Notes: a model not told the origin generated them from the letters alone. A stretch of 58,170 bases of DNA from Acidobacteriaceae bacterium (GCA_003139795.1 PLGM01000081.1:14334-72503), one strand, 5' to 3'; numbered from the stretch's first letter, positions 1-9,126 are shown. Numbers and translations are program-made.

Positions 1-49
1 AAGCTGCCCGCTGCCGTTTGGAGTGAGGGATTGCCAGGGTTGCGGGTGA

Positions 50-1642
50 TTATTCCGGCAGCGGCTCGCGGCTTGGGACGCCATCGATTAGGCGCAGAAT
101 GCCTAGCGGATTGGCGGCTTGCAGCTCGACCGGCACGAGCGCGTCTGGAAAGCCCTGAAAGCAGACGGGCCGGGCGAAGCGGTAGATTGACCGGGTGCCG
201 ACGGAAGTGAACCGGGAGTCGGCAGTGGCCGGATAGGGTCCGCCGTGGACCATGGCGTGGGAGACTTCGACACCGGTGGGGAAGCCGTTGAAGATAAGGC
301 GGCCGGCCTTTTGTTCGAGGAGCGCAATGAGTTCCCAGTGCGCGGCGAGGTCTTCTTCGCTGCCCAGCAACGTGGCGGTCAGATGGCCGTCGAGCGCCTC
401 GGCGGCGCGGAGAAACTCGCCCGGGGTCTGGCAGCGGACTAGAAGCGTGTCGGGGCCGAAGATCTCTTCAGAGAGTGCCGGCAGGCGGAGAAACTCGTCG
501 AGAGTGGTCGAAAAGAGCTGGGCGTTTGCGGGACAGGCGGGCGCGGAACCTGCGGCCGGAGCTTGCGCGGCGAGCGTGGCCTGGGTGGCGCGGTGGCTGG
601 AGGCGCGGACGTAGTCGCGGGCGATGCCGGGGGTGAGCAGCGTGAAGGGCTGAGCCTGGGCTACGAGTTCGCAGAGCTTTTCGAGGAAGCGGGCGGTCTC
701 AGGCCGTTCGGTGAGCAGGACGATGCCGGGCTTGGTGCAGAACTGGCCCGCGCCAAGGGTGAAGGAGCTAAAGAGGCCCTGGGCCAGCGCCTCCGATCCG
801 GCGCGCAGGGCGCCGGGCAGGATGAAGACAGGATTGCCGCTGGACATCTCAGTAAAGCAAGGGATGGGACGTGGGCGCGCGGCGGCCATGTCCATGAGCG
901 TCCGGCCGGCGCCGAGCGAACCGGTGAAGGTGACAGCCTGGACGAGCGGATGGCGAACCAGCGCCGCGCCGGTCTCAACTCCGGAGCCGAAAAGCAGTGA
1001 AAAAACGCCTTCGGGCAGGCCTGCGGCGGCGACAGCCTGCTGGATTACGGTGGCAACCAGCTCGCTGGTTCCAGGGTGAGCGGAGTGGGCTTTGACGATG
1101 ACCGGGCAGCCGGCGGCGAGCGCGGAGGCAGTGTCTCCGCCGGCCGCGGAAAAGGCCAGCGGGAAGTTGCTGGCGCCGAAGACGGCGACCGGGCCTAACG
1201 GCCGCAGCATGGAGCGCAGGCCGGGGCGGGCGAGTGGTTTGCGCTCCGGCAGTGCGGGATCGATGCGCGCCTCGACCCAGGAGCCCTCCTCGACCACGGC
1301 GGCGAAGAGGCGGAGCTGGCCGGTGGTGCGGCTGACCTCGCCCAGCAGACGCGGCATGGGCAGAGCGGTTTCAAGATGGGCGCGCTCGGCGAGTTGCGGC
1401 TGAATGCCGTCGAGGCCGTCGGCGATGCGGCGAAGGAAGGCACCTTTGGCTTTGCCGCTGGTGGCGGAGTAGGTGGGGAAGGCTTTTGCCGCAAGCTGGA
1501 CGGCGCGGTCAACCTCGGCGGACGAGACTGAGGAGTAGACGGGGTCGAGACGCTGACCGGTAGCGGGGTTGAGGGCCTGGATGGGTGCGCCGCCGAGTGC
1601 GCCGCGCTGGCTGCCGATGAAGGATTGTCCTGTGAGAGGCAT
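50..1642 (-). CDS. 2-oxoglutarate semialdehyde dehydrogenase (aldehyde dehydrogenase family)
   Basis: A 530-residue NAD(P)-dependent aldehyde dehydrogenase. Visible hallmarks are the SNFP loop near residue 159, Lys184 in VIVKAH, the general-base Glu265 in CFTEMSSGNP and the nucleophile Cys302 in GQFCTKPG. The GQFCTKPG form is typical of the 2-oxoglutarate (alpha-ketoglutaric) semialdehyde dehydrogenase branch. It is the last gene of a four-gene operon and would oxidise the semialdehyde released by the upstream DapA-family deaminase to 2-oxoglutarate for the TCA cycle. The gap to the preceding gene is 21 bp. The enzyme class is clear; the exact substrate is inferred from the neighbours. Confidence 0.93.
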   Translation of the reverse strand: MPLTGQSFIGSQRGALGGAPIQALNPATGQRLDPVYSSVSSAEVDRAVQLAAKAFPTYSATSGKAKGAFLRRIADGLDGIQPQLAERAHLETALPMPRLLGEVSRTTGQLRLFAAVVEEGSWVEARIDPALPERKPLARPGLRSMLRPLGPVAVFGASNFPLAFSAAGGDTASALAAGCPVIVKAHSAHPGTSELVATVIQQAVAAAGLPEGVFSLLFGSGVETGAALVRHPLVQAVTFTGSLGAGRTLMDMAAARPRPIPCFTEMSSGNPVFILPGALRAGSEALAQGLFSSFTLGAGQFCTKPGIVLLTERPETARFLEKLCELVAQAQPFTLLTPGIARDYVRASSHRATQATLAAQAPAAGSAPACPANAQLFSTTLDEFLRLPALSEEIFGPDTLLVRCQTPGEFLRAAEALDGHLTATLLGSEEDLAAHWELIALLEQKAGRLIFNGFPTGVEVSHAMVHGGPYPATADSRFTSVGTRSIYRFARPVCFQGFPDALVPVELQAANPLGILRLIDGVPSREPLPE

Positions 1643-1663
1643 GTTCGGAACTCCGAGGTCAGG

Positions 1664-2584
1664 TTACAGGGTAAACGGGGTGCTGGCGACGGCGACAGAG
1701 GGACGGTGGGCCTGGGCGAACTGGACGGCGGCGCGTGTGGCGGCCAACTCTTCGCCAACCAGTTCGAGGCGCGGAGCGCGGACGCGGGCCGAGCCGATGC
1801 CGGCCTCCTGCTGCACCTGCTTGATGAGTTGGATGAACTTGGGCACGGTGTCCATGCGCAGCAGGGGCAGAAACCAGCGGTAGAGCGCGAAGGCTTCTTC
1901 GGCTTTGCCGGAACGGGCCAGTTTGAACAGGTCCACGGATTCACGGGGGAAGGCATTGACGAGTCCGGCGACCCAGCCCACGGCCCCGGCGGCGATGCCC
2001 TCGACGATGGCGTCATCGACGCCGACCAACAGGGCGAGCCGGTCGCCGATCAGGGCGCGAATGGCGGTGACGCGGCGAACGTCGGTGGAGGACTCCTTTA
2101 CAGCGGCGAAATTGGGAAATTCGAGAGCCAGTTCCGCGATCTGCTCGGGAAGGTAGTCCACACCGTAGGAGACGGGGTTGTTGTAGAGCATTCCGGCGAG
2201 TGGCGTGGCCTGGAGAATGGCCGCGACGTGGGCCTTGTTCTCGCGCCAGTCGCCCTTGTAGACGTAAGGCGGCAGGATCATGAGCCCCGAGCAGCCGACG
2301 GTCTGGGCGGCTTGGGCCAGTTCGACGGCTTCCGCGGTGGAGAGCGCGGAGATGGCCGCAACCACCGGAGCCTTGCCGTCGAGAGCCGCGACGACGGTGG
2401 TTAGAATGTCGATCTTCTCCTCAAATCTGAGCGTGGGGGCTTCACCGAGCGAGCCCAGGCAGATGATGCCGGTGCAGCCATTCTCGACGAGCCACTGGGC
2501 GTGGCGGGCGACAAAAGCATGATCGACGTTGTAATCCTCGTCAAAGGCGGTGGTCATGGCGGGTAGAACGCCTGTCCAGTTCAT
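1664..2584 (-). CDS. DapA-family lyase, probable 1-pyrroline-4-hydroxy-2-carboxylate deaminase
   Basis: A dihydrodipicolinate synthase / N-acetylneuraminate lyase family TIM barrel of about 306 residues. It has the GSLGEAPTL phosphate-like loop (GTTGE in DapA), the conserved Tyr in LYNNPVSYG and the Schiff-base lysine in AAVKESS. The start chosen is the ATG at 2584, which overlaps the stop of the upstream FAD enzyme by 4 bp (ATGA) and begins [10 protein letters not shown]; an in-frame codon 45 bp further upstream is less likely. Flanked by an epimerase, an FAD oxidase and a semialdehyde dehydrogenase, it fits the step that deaminates and dehydrates pyrroline-hydroxy-carboxylate to 2-oxoglutarate semialdehyde. 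True lysine-pathway DapA is less likely in this context. Confidence 0.9.
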   Translation of the reverse strand: MNWTGVLPAMTTAFDEDYNVDHAFVARHAQWLVENGCTGIICLGSLGEAPTLRFEEKIDILTTVVAALDGKAPVVAAISALSTAEAVELAQAAQTVGCSGLMILPPYVYKGDWRENKAHVAAILQATPLAGMLYNNPVSYGVDYLPEQIAELALEFPNFAAVKESSTDVRRVTAIRALIGDRLALLVGVDDAIVEGIAAGAVGWVAGLVNAFPRESVDLFKLARSGKAEEAFALYRWFLPLLRMDTVPKFIQLIKQVQQEAGIGSARVRAPRLELVGEELAATRAAVQFAQAHRPSVAVASTPFTL

Positions 2585-3753
2585 AGCTTCTCCTGAGGGG
2601 CGGCTTCCTGATTGTGAGCCTGGTTGCAAGCGGGGTTGAAACGGGCCGGTAGATAGGGTTCAGGCGCAATGGCGGGCGTGGCGCCGGTGAAGGCGGCGGC
2701 GAGCAGTTCGGCGGTGGCAAGGGCGGTGGTGATGCCCAGGCCCTCGTGGCCGGTGGCCAGCCACAGCGTGGGATCGCCGGGAACCGGACCGATGAGCGGC
2801 AGCTTGTCCGGGGTGGCGGCGCGGAAGCCGGTCCAGACGCGGAGCACGCTGAGCGAGGCGATGGCGGGCAGATAGAGCGTGGCGCGCTGGAGCATGGCGG
2901 CGAGCAGCGCGTGATCGACGGCGGAATCCTCGTTGCCATACTGGCGCGAGGAGCCGATGAGGATTTGGCCGGTCTGGCGGGGCTGGACGTTGAAGGCCAC
3001 CGAGTCAGTGGAGACCGAGTGGGCGCTCTTCAAATACCCGAGTTCGACCAGTTGATGATGAACGAAGCCGGGATAGCGATCGGTAATGGCCAGGTGGCCC
3101 TTGCGCTTTTTTACCGGGATGCCGGGCGTGCAGTGGGGAGCGTCGGCGCCGGTGGCGTTGACCAGCCTGGGCGCGCGCAGGCGGGATCCGTCGTCCAGCG
3201 TGGCTTCGCCATCGGCCAGGTGCGTGACGGAGCGGCCGGCCAGGAGCGTGGCGCCCAGAGACTGGGCTTGCCGGGCCAGATGGAGCGCTGCGGCGGGAGG
3301 GTAGACGATTGCGTCCTCGAGCACGAGCAGTCCGCCGGCCAGGCCAGGACGCAGGTTGGGCTCCTCGGCGGCCAACTCCCGGCTGGAGAGCAGGCGGCTG
3401 GGGACTTCGCGGCCGGCGAGCCAGACGTTTTTGCGCGCGGCCTCGGCCAGCTCTTCGTCATCGGCGGCTACCCAGAGGGTTCCCGGGGTTTCGTACTCGG
3501 CGCTGGACGGCAAGGTGGAGCTGAGTGCCTGCCACAACTGCTGGGAACGCCGGGTGAGCGCGAATTGCGCCTCGGAGTCGTCCATGACGACAATATGGCC
3601 CATGCCGGCGGCGGTGGCCCCGCTGCCGGGAAACTCGCGCTCGACCAAAGCCACGTGGAGCCCTTGCTGTGCGCAGGCCAGCGCGCAGGCAGCGCCAACG
3701 ATGCCGCCGCCGGCGACTACCACGTCGCAGGATTGCGGCGCGGAAAGGCTCAT
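2581..3753 (-). CDS. FAD-dependent oxidoreductase, probable D-hydroxyproline oxidase/dehydrogenase
   Basis: A 390-residue D-amino-acid oxidase (DAO) family flavoenzyme. The N-terminal Rossmann dinucleotide motif [15 protein letters not shown] (about residues 12-26) binds FAD, and the C-terminal part has the usual GLIGP-like segment [20 protein letters not shown] followed by GLGITTA. In the pathway it would oxidise cis-4-hydroxy-D-proline, made by the epimerase upstream, to 1-pyrroline-4-hydroxy-2-carboxylate. Both ends overlap neighbouring genes by ATGA, so translation is probably coupled. Some bacteria use a multisubunit dehydrogenase for this step; here a single polypeptide is present. Substrate assignment rests on context. 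Confidence 0.9.
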   Translation of the reverse strand: MSLSAPQSCDVVVAGGGIVGAACALACAQQGLHVALVEREFPGSGATAAGMGHIVVMDDSEAQFALTRRSQQLWQALSSTLPSSAEYETPGTLWVAADDEELAEAARKNVWLAGREVPSRLLSSRELAAEEPNLRPGLAGGLLVLEDAIVYPPAAALHLARQAQSLGATLLAGRSVTHLADGEATLDDGSRLRAPRLVNATGADAPHCTPGIPVKKRKGHLAITDRYPGFVHHQLVELGYLKSAHSVSTDSVAFNVQPRQTGQILIGSSRQYGNEDSAVDHALLAAMLQRATLYLPAIASLSVLRVWTGFRAATPDKLPLIGPVPGDPTLWLATGHEGLGITTALATAELLAAAFTGATPAIAPEPYLPARFNPACNQAHNQEAAPQEKL

Positions 3754-4760
3754 TGCGGTACTCCGAGCCGAAATGGGTCGGCGGGGTCGAAGATCAGCGT
3801 CGATTCAGCGGTTACATGGGCTGAGCCGGTCACGGTGGGGACAATTCTTCTCTCGCCGATCCGGAGCTCGGGGAGGTTGCCGTTCTCTCCCGCATCGATT
3901 TCGCCGCCGTCGAACTGGAAGCTGCCCTCGAAAACTGTGCCCAGGATGCCCTCCTGCCGCCAGATTTGGCCTGGCTTAAGGAGTCCGTCGGCGGCCAGAC
4001 AGGCCATCTTGGCGCTGGTTCCGGTGCCGCACGGGGAGCGGTCATAGGCCTTGCCGGGGCAGAGAACGAAGTTACGGCTGTGGTTGGCCGGGTCGTGGGC
4101 GGCGGTGAACAGTTCGATGTGGTCGATCTCTGCGCCATTGGCTCCGGTAACGCCTGCTGCCGCCAGAGCGCGGCGAATCTCCCAGGTGAAGGCAGTCAGC
4201 GGCTCGACCTGATCGAGGGTGAGGGCAAAGGCATGGTCGCGTACCAGGAAAAACCAGTTGCCGCCCCAGGCCACATCGCCGGTGACCGCTCCGTAGCCGG
4301 GAACCTGAACCGTGACGCCGGCCCGATGACGGAAAGCCGGCACGTTGCGGATGGTGACGCGGCTGCCGGAGTGCAACTGAATTCTGACGGCGCCGACCGG
4401 GGTCTCGATCCGGTGTTCGCCGGGTTCAATACGGCCCAGGTGGGCCAATGTGACAGCCACACCGATGATGCCGTGGCCGCACATGCCCAGGTATCCAGCG
4501 TTGTTGAAGAAGATGACGCCCGCGGCGCAGGCGGGATCGACGGGCTCCAGCAAGAATGCGCCGACCAGAACGTCGGAACCGCGCGGTTCGCAGAGGATGG
4601 CGCGCCGGTGGTGGTCGTGTTCGCGGCGCAGGCGCTCAAGGCGCTCGACGAGCGGGCCGGAGCCGAGATGCGGGCCGCCGGACAGAATGCATCGGGTAGG
4701 TTCTCCCGCAGTGTGCGAATCGATGACATCCAAGCGAAGAGGTATCTGCATATTGGCCAT
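3750..4760 (-). CDS. 4-hydroxyproline epimerase (proline racemase family)
   Basis: A 336-residue proline racemase superfamily protein. Both catalytic cysteines are present: Cys94 in GMCGHGIIG and Cys244 in [12 protein letters not shown] Cys/Cys pair indicates a racemase or epimerase, not the Thr/Cys dehydratase branch. As first gene of the operon it would convert trans-4-hydroxy-L-proline to cis-4-hydroxy-D-proline. The ATG at 4760 is used; a second ATG three codons on is possible. Hydroxyproline in soil comes largely from plant cell-wall extensins and animal collagen, so this is a carbon- and nitrogen-scavenging route. No dedicated regulator or transporter lies in the window. Confidence 0.93.
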   Translation of the reverse strand: MANMQIPLRLDVIDSHTAGEPTRCILSGGPHLGSGPLVERLERLRREHDHHRRAILCEPRGSDVLVGAFLLEPVDPACAAGVIFFNNAGYLGMCGHGIIGVAVTLAHLGRIEPGEHRIETPVGAVRIQLHSGSRVTIRNVPAFRHRAGVTVQVPGYGAVTGDVAWGGNWFFLVRDHAFALTLDQVEPLTAFTWEIRRALAAAGVTGANGAEIDHIELFTAAHDPANHSRNFVLCPGKAYDRSPCGTGTSAKMACLAADGLLKPGQIWRQEGILGTVFEGSFQFDGGEIDAGENGNLPELRIGERRIVPTVTGSAHVTAESTLIFDPADPFRLGVPQ

Positions 4761-4790
4761 CTATGTCTGCAAAGAGTGTATTCGGACAAC

Positions 4791-4820
4791 GTATTACGAT
4801 GGAATCCCCTTGCCTGGCAA
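4791..4820 (-). promoter_or_regulatory. Candidate sigma-70-type promoter for the hydroxyproline operon
   Basis: On the minus strand a TTGCCA box (4815-4820) and a TAATAC box (4791-4796) are 18 bp apart, placing a start site about 25 bp before the epimerase ATG. This is sequence resemblance only. Confidence 0.35.
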
Positions 4821-4898
4821 GAGGCAAGAGCTTGGCGAAGAGCGCAAAGACAGCGATGATGGTCCACGAATCCAGCGTGGCTGTCCTCTGAAGGGCTC

Positions 4899-4926
4899 TT
4901 GCAAAGTATACGAGTTTGGATACAAT
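4899..4926 (+). promoter_or_regulatory. Candidate promoter for the trp-aro-tyr operon
   Basis: TTGCAA (4899-4904) and TACAAT (4921-4926) are separated by 16 bp. It is the best sigma-70-like pair in the 440-bp divergent intergenic region and would give a leader of roughly 270 nt before trpC. I found no T-box and no run of Trp codons in the leader. Confidence 0.4.
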
Positions 4927-5012
4927 CATTCCCACCCGGAGCCGAGGTTTTTTCTTGCAGGTCAATCTTCCTCCGGTCTGTTGGGCGATGGTCGATCCCG
5001 GGAGGCTTCGGA

Positions 5013-5195
5013 ATGCAGGTCTCCAACAAGGCAGGTTGTCTGGCTGGAGCGGGGTGGTTGGCGTTGGCCACTTCGCCGGCCCTGGGGCAATGGCATCCGC
5101 CGGGACGGAAGTCGCAGTTGGGCGACCAGCTTGACCAGGGGACGGGCGCTGCGGTGGCGGTGGAGATTGGCCAGGGAGATCCCCTTATACTCTAG
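5013..5195 (+). CDS. Possible small secreted protein upstream of trpC
   Basis: A 60-codon frame starts 7 nt after a strong GGGAGG ribosome-binding site and ends 7 nt before the trpC ATG. Its N-terminus (MQVSNKAGCLAGAGWLALAT, then an SPALGQ stretch) resembles a signal peptide with an Ala-X-Gly type cleavage site near residue 25. Two Trp residues are present but no Trp run, so it does not look like a classical attenuation leader. No family recognised; it may be chance coding. Confidence 0.35.
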   Translation: MQVSNKAGCLAGAGWLALATSPALGQWHPPGRKSQLGDQLDQGTGAAVAVEIGQGDPLIL

Positions 5196-5202
5196 CCAGA
5201 AC

Positions 5203-6015
5203 ATGACGACCCGTCTTGACACAATTCTTGCCACGACACGGGCCACAGTGGCCACGGCCAAGGCGCGTGTGCCCATTGCCGAGTTGGAGCGGCGGGCGGC
5301 GGCGCACCAGCCGCGCGGCTGGGCGGCGGCTTTGCGGCGGCACGTGGCGACAGGGCCAACTGTCATCGCGGAGATCAAGAAGGCCTCGCCGTCGAAGGGT
5401 CTGATTCGCGCGGACTTTGACGTGGAGTGGCTGGCCCGGCGCTGCAAGGCGGGCGGCGCGGCGGCGCTTTCGGTGCTGACCGATGAGCCGTATTTTCAGG
5501 GCAGCCTGCGCAATCTGGAGCTGGCGTCGAAGGCGATGCCGTTGCCCTGCCTGCGCAAGGACTTCATGGTTGACGAGTATCAGATCGTGGAGGCACGCGC
5601 GCACCGGGGGGACGCGATCCTGCTGATTGCGGCCGCGCTGAGCGATGAGGAGATGAAGCGCCTTGCTTTTGTGGCGCGCGGGCTAAGGCTGGATGTGCTG
5701 GTCGAAGTGCATACGGGCGAGGAACTTGACCGCGTGCTGGAGACGCTGGGCGAGACCGGCGCCGACGCGATCGGCGTGAACAACCGCGACCTGAAGACCT
5801 TCAGAGTAAGCCTGGAAACATCGCTTGAACTGGTGAAGCGGATTCCGGCCAGCGTGGTGCGGGTGGCGGAGAGCGGGATTTCGACTGCGGAGGATTTGGT
5901 CCGGCTGCGGGCCGCGGGGTTTGACGCTTTTCTGATTGGCGAAAGCCTGATGCGGCAGATCGACCCCGGCACGGCGCTGGCGGAACTGCTGGCGGGAGTT
6001 GCGGCGACGCGATGA
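5203..6015 (+). CDS. trpC: Indole-3-glycerol phosphate synthase
   Basis: A 270-residue TIM barrel that closes the pyrrole ring, converting CdRP to indole-3-glycerol phosphate. The diagnostic motifs are all present: IAEIKKASPSKG (catalytic Lys and phosphate-loop Ser), LSVLTDEPYFQGS, CLRKDFMVDEYQI, LVEVHTGEEL, IGVNNRDLKTF and AESGIS. The ATG at 5203 gives the family's normal N-terminus; longer in-frame extensions upstream run through the intergenic region and are not expected to be translated. The stop overlaps the trpF start (ATGA). trpE, trpG and trpD are not in the window. Confidence 0.97.
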   Translation: MTTRLDTILATTRATVATAKARVPIAELERRAAAHQPRGWAAALRRHVATGPTVIAEIKKASPSKGLIRADFDVEWLARRCKAGGAAALSVLTDEPYFQGSLRNLELASKAMPLPCLRKDFMVDEYQIVEARAHRGDAILLIAAALSDEEMKRLAFVARGLRLDVLVEVHTGEELDRVLETLGETGADAIGVNNRDLKTFRVSLETSLELVKRIPASVVRVAESGISTAEDLVRLRAAGFDAFLIGESLMRQIDPGTALAELLAGVAATR

Positions 6016-6680
6016 GTCTGTGGATCAAGATATGCGGCAACACCTCGCTTGAGGATGCGCGACTGGCCGTGGAGGCTGGGGCGGACGCGGTGGGGTTTGT
6101 GTTTGCGCCCAGTCCACGGCGGGTGACGGTGGCCGAGGTGGCTGCCATTGGGTCGCATCTGCCGGCGACGGTGGAGAAGATCGGCGTTTTTGTGGATGCG
6201 CAACTGGAGGAGATTTACTCCACTGTGCGCGCGGCCGGACTCACGGGCGTGCAACTGCACTGGGAGGCCGGACCGGAGTTGCCGGCGAAGCTGCGCGCGC
6301 GGCTGGGGCCGGAGTTGCGGATTTTGCGCGTGGCGCATTTTGACGCTGGGGCTGGGAAGCTGATCAAGAGACGGATCGCCGGGCACGCCCGAAACCCGCA
6401 CGTGGATGCGGTGCTGGTCGACTCGCGCACGGCCTCGGCTGTCGGCGGCACTGGCGCAACGTTCGACTGGGCCGAGGCGCGGAAGACGGCCTTTGGCGGT
6501 GCGGGAACACTCAGGTTGATTGCTGCGGGCGGGTTGGATCCGGAGAATGTGGCTGAGGCGATCGCCACGCTGCGGCCGTGGGGCGTGGATGTGGTCTCCG
6601 GCGTGGAGTCTGCGCCGGGTAAGAAAGATCCTGAAAAGGTGCGGGAGTTTGTGGCGCGTGCGCGGGCAGCTTTCCCCTAA
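6012..6680 (+). CDS. trpF: Phosphoribosylanthranilate isomerase
   Basis: A 222-residue TIM barrel for the Amadori rearrangement of phosphoribosylanthranilate to CdRP. It starts with the family signature KICGNTSLEDA (catalytic Cys) and has FVFAPSPRRV, the GVQLHWEAG segment, the VDSRT motif with catalytic Asp, and a C-terminal phosphate-binding part AAGGLDPENV and SGVES. Translation is coupled to trpC by ATGA. It is a separate gene, not a TrpC-TrpF fusion. A 138-bp gap with no evident terminator separates it from trpB. Confidence 0.96.
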   Translation: MSLWIKICGNTSLEDARLAVEAGADAVGFVFAPSPRRVTVAEVAAIGSHLPATVEKIGVFVDAQLEEIYSTVRAAGLTGVQLHWEAGPELPAKLRARLGPELRILRVAHFDAGAGKLIKRRIAGHARNPHVDAVLVDSRTASAVGGTGATFDWAEARKTAFGGAGTLRLIAAGGLDPENVAEAIATLRPWGVDVVSGVESAPGKKDPEKVREFVARARAAFP

Positions 6681-6818
6681 CGCCAAGTTTTTCGTGAATC
6701 GCTTCAGGTTGGCTCAATCTTGTTTGGGCGACAGCGTGGCCAGCAAAACATTGGCGCTGGCGCGTCCTTGTACACTGAAAAGTTCCCAATTTTTTTGCAT
6801 GCGCAGGAGGCCCCACAG

Positions 6819-8036
6819 ATGGCATCGGTCATTCTTCCAGCAGTACCGTCGGAGTCGCGGCCGGGGCGGTTTGGCGTTTATGGCGGGCGGTATGTGCCGG
6901 AGACGCTGATGGCGGCGCTGGTGGAGCTGGAGCATGAGTACGAAGCGGCGAAGAACGATGCGGCGTTTCAGGCGGAGCTGGCGGGGCTGCTGAAGGACTA
7001 TGCGGGAAGGCCTACACCGCTCTACCTTGCCAAGAGGCTGACGGAGCAGTTGGGCGGGGCGAAGATCTATCTGAAGCGGGAAGACCTGCTGCATACCGGG
7101 GCGCACAAGATCAACAACGCGCTGGGCCAGGGGCTGCTGGCCAGGCGGATGGGCAAGAAGCGCGTCATTGCCGAGACCGGCGCGGGGCAGCACGGGGTGG
7201 CTACGGCTACGGTGTGCGCGCTGCTGGGCATGGAGTGCGTGGTCTACATGGGCGATGTGGATATGGCGCGCCAGGAACTGAATGTGTTGCGCATGAGGCT
7301 GCTGGGCGCGGAGGTGCGCGGGGTTTCGGCGGGGTCGAAGACGCTGAAGGACGCCATCAGCGAGGCCATGCGGGACTGGGTGACCAACGTCCGGACTACC
7401 TATTATCTGTTGGGCAGCGCGCTGGGAGCACATCCTTATCCGACCATGGTGCGCGACTTCCAACGCGTTATCGGAATAGAGATGAAGGAGCAGATTCTGG
7501 AGAAGGAAGGCCGGCTGCCGACGGCCGTGATCGCCTGCGTGGGCGGCGGGTCGAACGCCATCGGCGCGTTCTACGAGTTCATTCCCGACTCTCAGGTCAG
7601 GCTGATCGGCGTCGAAGCAGGCGGGCGCGGCACAGCGCTGGGCGATCATGCGGCGCGGTTCAGCGGCGGAGCGCCGGGGGTTTTGCAGGGCACGTATTCT
7701 TACGTTTTGCAGGATGAGAACGGGCAGATTGCGCTGACGCACTCGGTTTCGGCGGGGCTGGACTATGCGTCGGTCGGGCCGGAACACGCGGCGCTGCACG
7801 ATTCGGGGAGGGCGGAGTACGTTTCGCAGGACGATGCGGCGACGCTGGACGCGGTGGTGAGGCTGGCGCGGACGGAGGGGATTCTGCCGGCGCTCGAAAG
7901 CGCGCACGCTGTGGCCGAGGCCCTGAAGCTTGCTCCCACGCTGCCCGCCCATGACATACTGGTGGTGAACCTCTCTGGACGCGGCGACAAGGATATGGGC
8001 ATCCTGGCACGCGAGTTGAAGATCCAGGGAGCGTGA
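6819..8036 (+). CDS. trpB: Tryptophan synthase beta chain
   Basis: A 405-residue PLP enzyme joining indole and serine. The PLP lysine lies in [13 protein letters not shown], the substrate loop in AETGAGQHG and the phosphate cradle in GGGSNAIG. This is TrpB1-type, the form that pairs with TrpA. The ATG at 6819 follows an AGGAGG at 6805-6810, giving the usual short N-terminal tail before [16 protein letters not shown]. trpA follows after a 117-bp gap containing short repeats, an unusual distance for genes whose products form a complex. Confidence 0.97.
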   Translation: MASVILPAVPSESRPGRFGVYGGRYVPETLMAALVELEHEYEAAKNDAAFQAELAGLLKDYAGRPTPLYLAKRLTEQLGGAKIYLKREDLLHTGAHKINNALGQGLLARRMGKKRVIAETGAGQHGVATATVCALLGMECVVYMGDVDMARQELNVLRMRLLGAEVRGVSAGSKTLKDAISEAMRDWVTNVRTTYYLLGSALGAHPYPTMVRDFQRVIGIEMKEQILEKEGRLPTAVIACVGGGSNAIGAFYEFIPDSQVRLIGVEAGGRGTALGDHAARFSGGAPGVLQGTYSYVLQDENGQIALTHSVSAGLDYASVGPEHAALHDSGRAEYVSQDDAATLDAVVRLARTEGILPALESAHAVAEALKLAPTLPAHDILVVNLSGRGDKDMGILARELKIQGA

Positions 8037-8088
8037 CGGCCGGTTCGTTGAGGTGGTTTGGCGTGGTTGCGGTTTTTTGACAAAGACA

Positions 8089-8143
8089 GCGAGTTAGCCA
8101 CCGCTGCGCGGTGACGAGCGAGTTAGCGAGTTAGCAAGTTAGC
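8089..8143 (+). repeat. GAGTTAGC short tandem repeats with a small hairpin, in the trpB-trpA gap
   Basis: The 10-mer GCGAGTTAGC occurs at 8089-8098, 8118-8127 and 8126-8135, with a variant GCAAGTTAGC at 8134-8143, so the last three form an 8-bp period array. Between the first and second copies is a perfect CACCGC-TGC-GCGGTG hairpin (8099-8113). The array sits just before the trpA start. Confidence 0.75.
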
Positions 8144-8153
8144 GGATTTTTCC

Positions 8154-9020
8154 ATGGCGATACGATTCGATCACAAACCCGGGCTGGTGGTTTACCTGAC
8201 GGCCGGCGATCCCGGCCTACACCCGAGCGAAGACAAATCGTTCGCCGGGGGCCCCGATCTCTCAGCTACGCGCGAGGTTGCGCTGGAGGCGATCGATGCG
8301 GGCGCGGATGTGATCGAGCTGGGCGTGCCGTTCAGCGATCCGCTGGCGGATGGGCCGGTGATTCAGCGCGCCAGCGAGCGGGCAGTGGCCAAGGGAACGC
8401 GGCTCAAGGACGTGCTGGCATTGGCGGCGGAGATTCGCGCGGCGCGGCCTCAAGCGGGCCTGGTGATCTTCAGCTATCTGAATCCGATTTTGCGCTACTG
8501 GCTGCCGCGCTTTGCGGACGAAGCAGCGGCGGCCGGGGTGGACGGCGTGCTGGTGACCGATCTGATCGTCGAAGAGGCAGGCGAGTATCTCATCGAAATG
8601 GCCCGCGTGGGCTTGGCACCGATTTTTCTGGCCGCTCCGACCAGTCCCGACGATAGGCTTGAGGCGATCGCGACGAACTCAAAGGGTTTCATTTACGCCA
8701 TCTCCCGCGTGGGCGTTACCGGCACACAGCAAAGCCTGACCAGCGATGCGGCGGCTTTGGTGGCGCGCATCCGGCGATGGACGGGGCTGCCGGTAGCCGT
8801 GGGGTTCGGCATCTCGAACAGCGAACACGTCGCCCAGGTGGGCCGGTTCGCAGATGCCGCGGTGATCGGCAGCGCGATTGTGGAGTTGATCGAGCGGTCG
8901 ACTCCCGAGACGGCGCCGGGCACGGTGGCTCGATTTATCAAGGGCCTGCACCTGTCCGCCGCGGCGGACGGCGCTGGCCCGGCACAAGAATCCCCGCTGG
9001 TGGCCGTGCATTTTGCATAG
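8154..9020 (+). CDS. trpA: Tryptophan synthase alpha chain
   Basis: A 288-residue TIM barrel that cleaves indole-3-glycerol phosphate to indole. Catalytic Glu is in VIELGVPFSDPLADGP and catalytic Asp in GVLVTDLIVEE; the phosphate site is in SRVGVTGTQ and VGFGIS. The protein is longer than usual in one place: between the GDP of the first strand (TAGDP) and DLSATREV there are 14 extra residues (GLHPSEDKSFAGGP), encoded by an imperfect DNA palindrome, described separately. The ATG at 8154 gives the expected N-terminus. The C-terminus has a short tail beyond the family end. Confidence 0.95.
   Translation: MAIRFDHKPGLVVYLTAGDPGLHPSEDKSFAGGPDLSATREVALEAIDAGADVIELGVPFSDPLADGPVIQRASERAVAKGTRLKDVLALAAEIRAARPQAGLVIFSYLNPILRYWLPRFADEAAAAGVDGVLVTDLIVEEAGEYLIEMARVGLAPIFLAAPTSPDDRLEAIATNSKGFIYAISRVGVTGTQQSLTSDAAALVARIRRWTGLPVAVGFGISNSEHVAQVGRFADAAVIGSAIVELIERSTPETAPGTVARFIKGLHLSAAADGAGPAQESPLVAVHFA
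8214..8255 (+). repeat. In-frame palindromic insertion inside trpA
   Basis: A 42-bp segment (14 codons) has no counterpart in canonical TrpA between GDP and the first helix. It contains inverted arms CCCGAGCGAA (8222-8231) and TTCGCCGGGG (8241-8250), pairing at 8 of 10 positions around a 9-nt loop. E. coli TrpA has 15 residues between the conserved GDP and GAD; here there are 29. The extra length is exactly divisible by three. Confidence 0.6.
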
Positions 9021-9126
9021 CCGCACGGATGGATGCAACTCTTGCTCCCATGCACCGGGTGAGGGTCTTCCATGGAAGAAGCCCGGCATCCGGGAGGCAA
9101 GACATGGGGCGCATTACGAGGATGGA

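Noticed and set aside
2746..4047. 433-codon plus-strand frame over the FAD oxidase and epimerase genes
   Set aside because: Antisense shadow of two clearly assigned genes in a coupled operon.
4450..5202. N-terminal extension of trpC reaching back over the epimerase gene
   Set aside because: The extension is not homologous to TrpC and overlaps the divergent gene and its promoter; the ATG at 5203 gives the normal protein.
4927..5202. T-box or Trp attenuator in the trpC leader
   Set aside because: No T-box consensus and no Trp-codon run; only two separate Trp codons in the small ORF.
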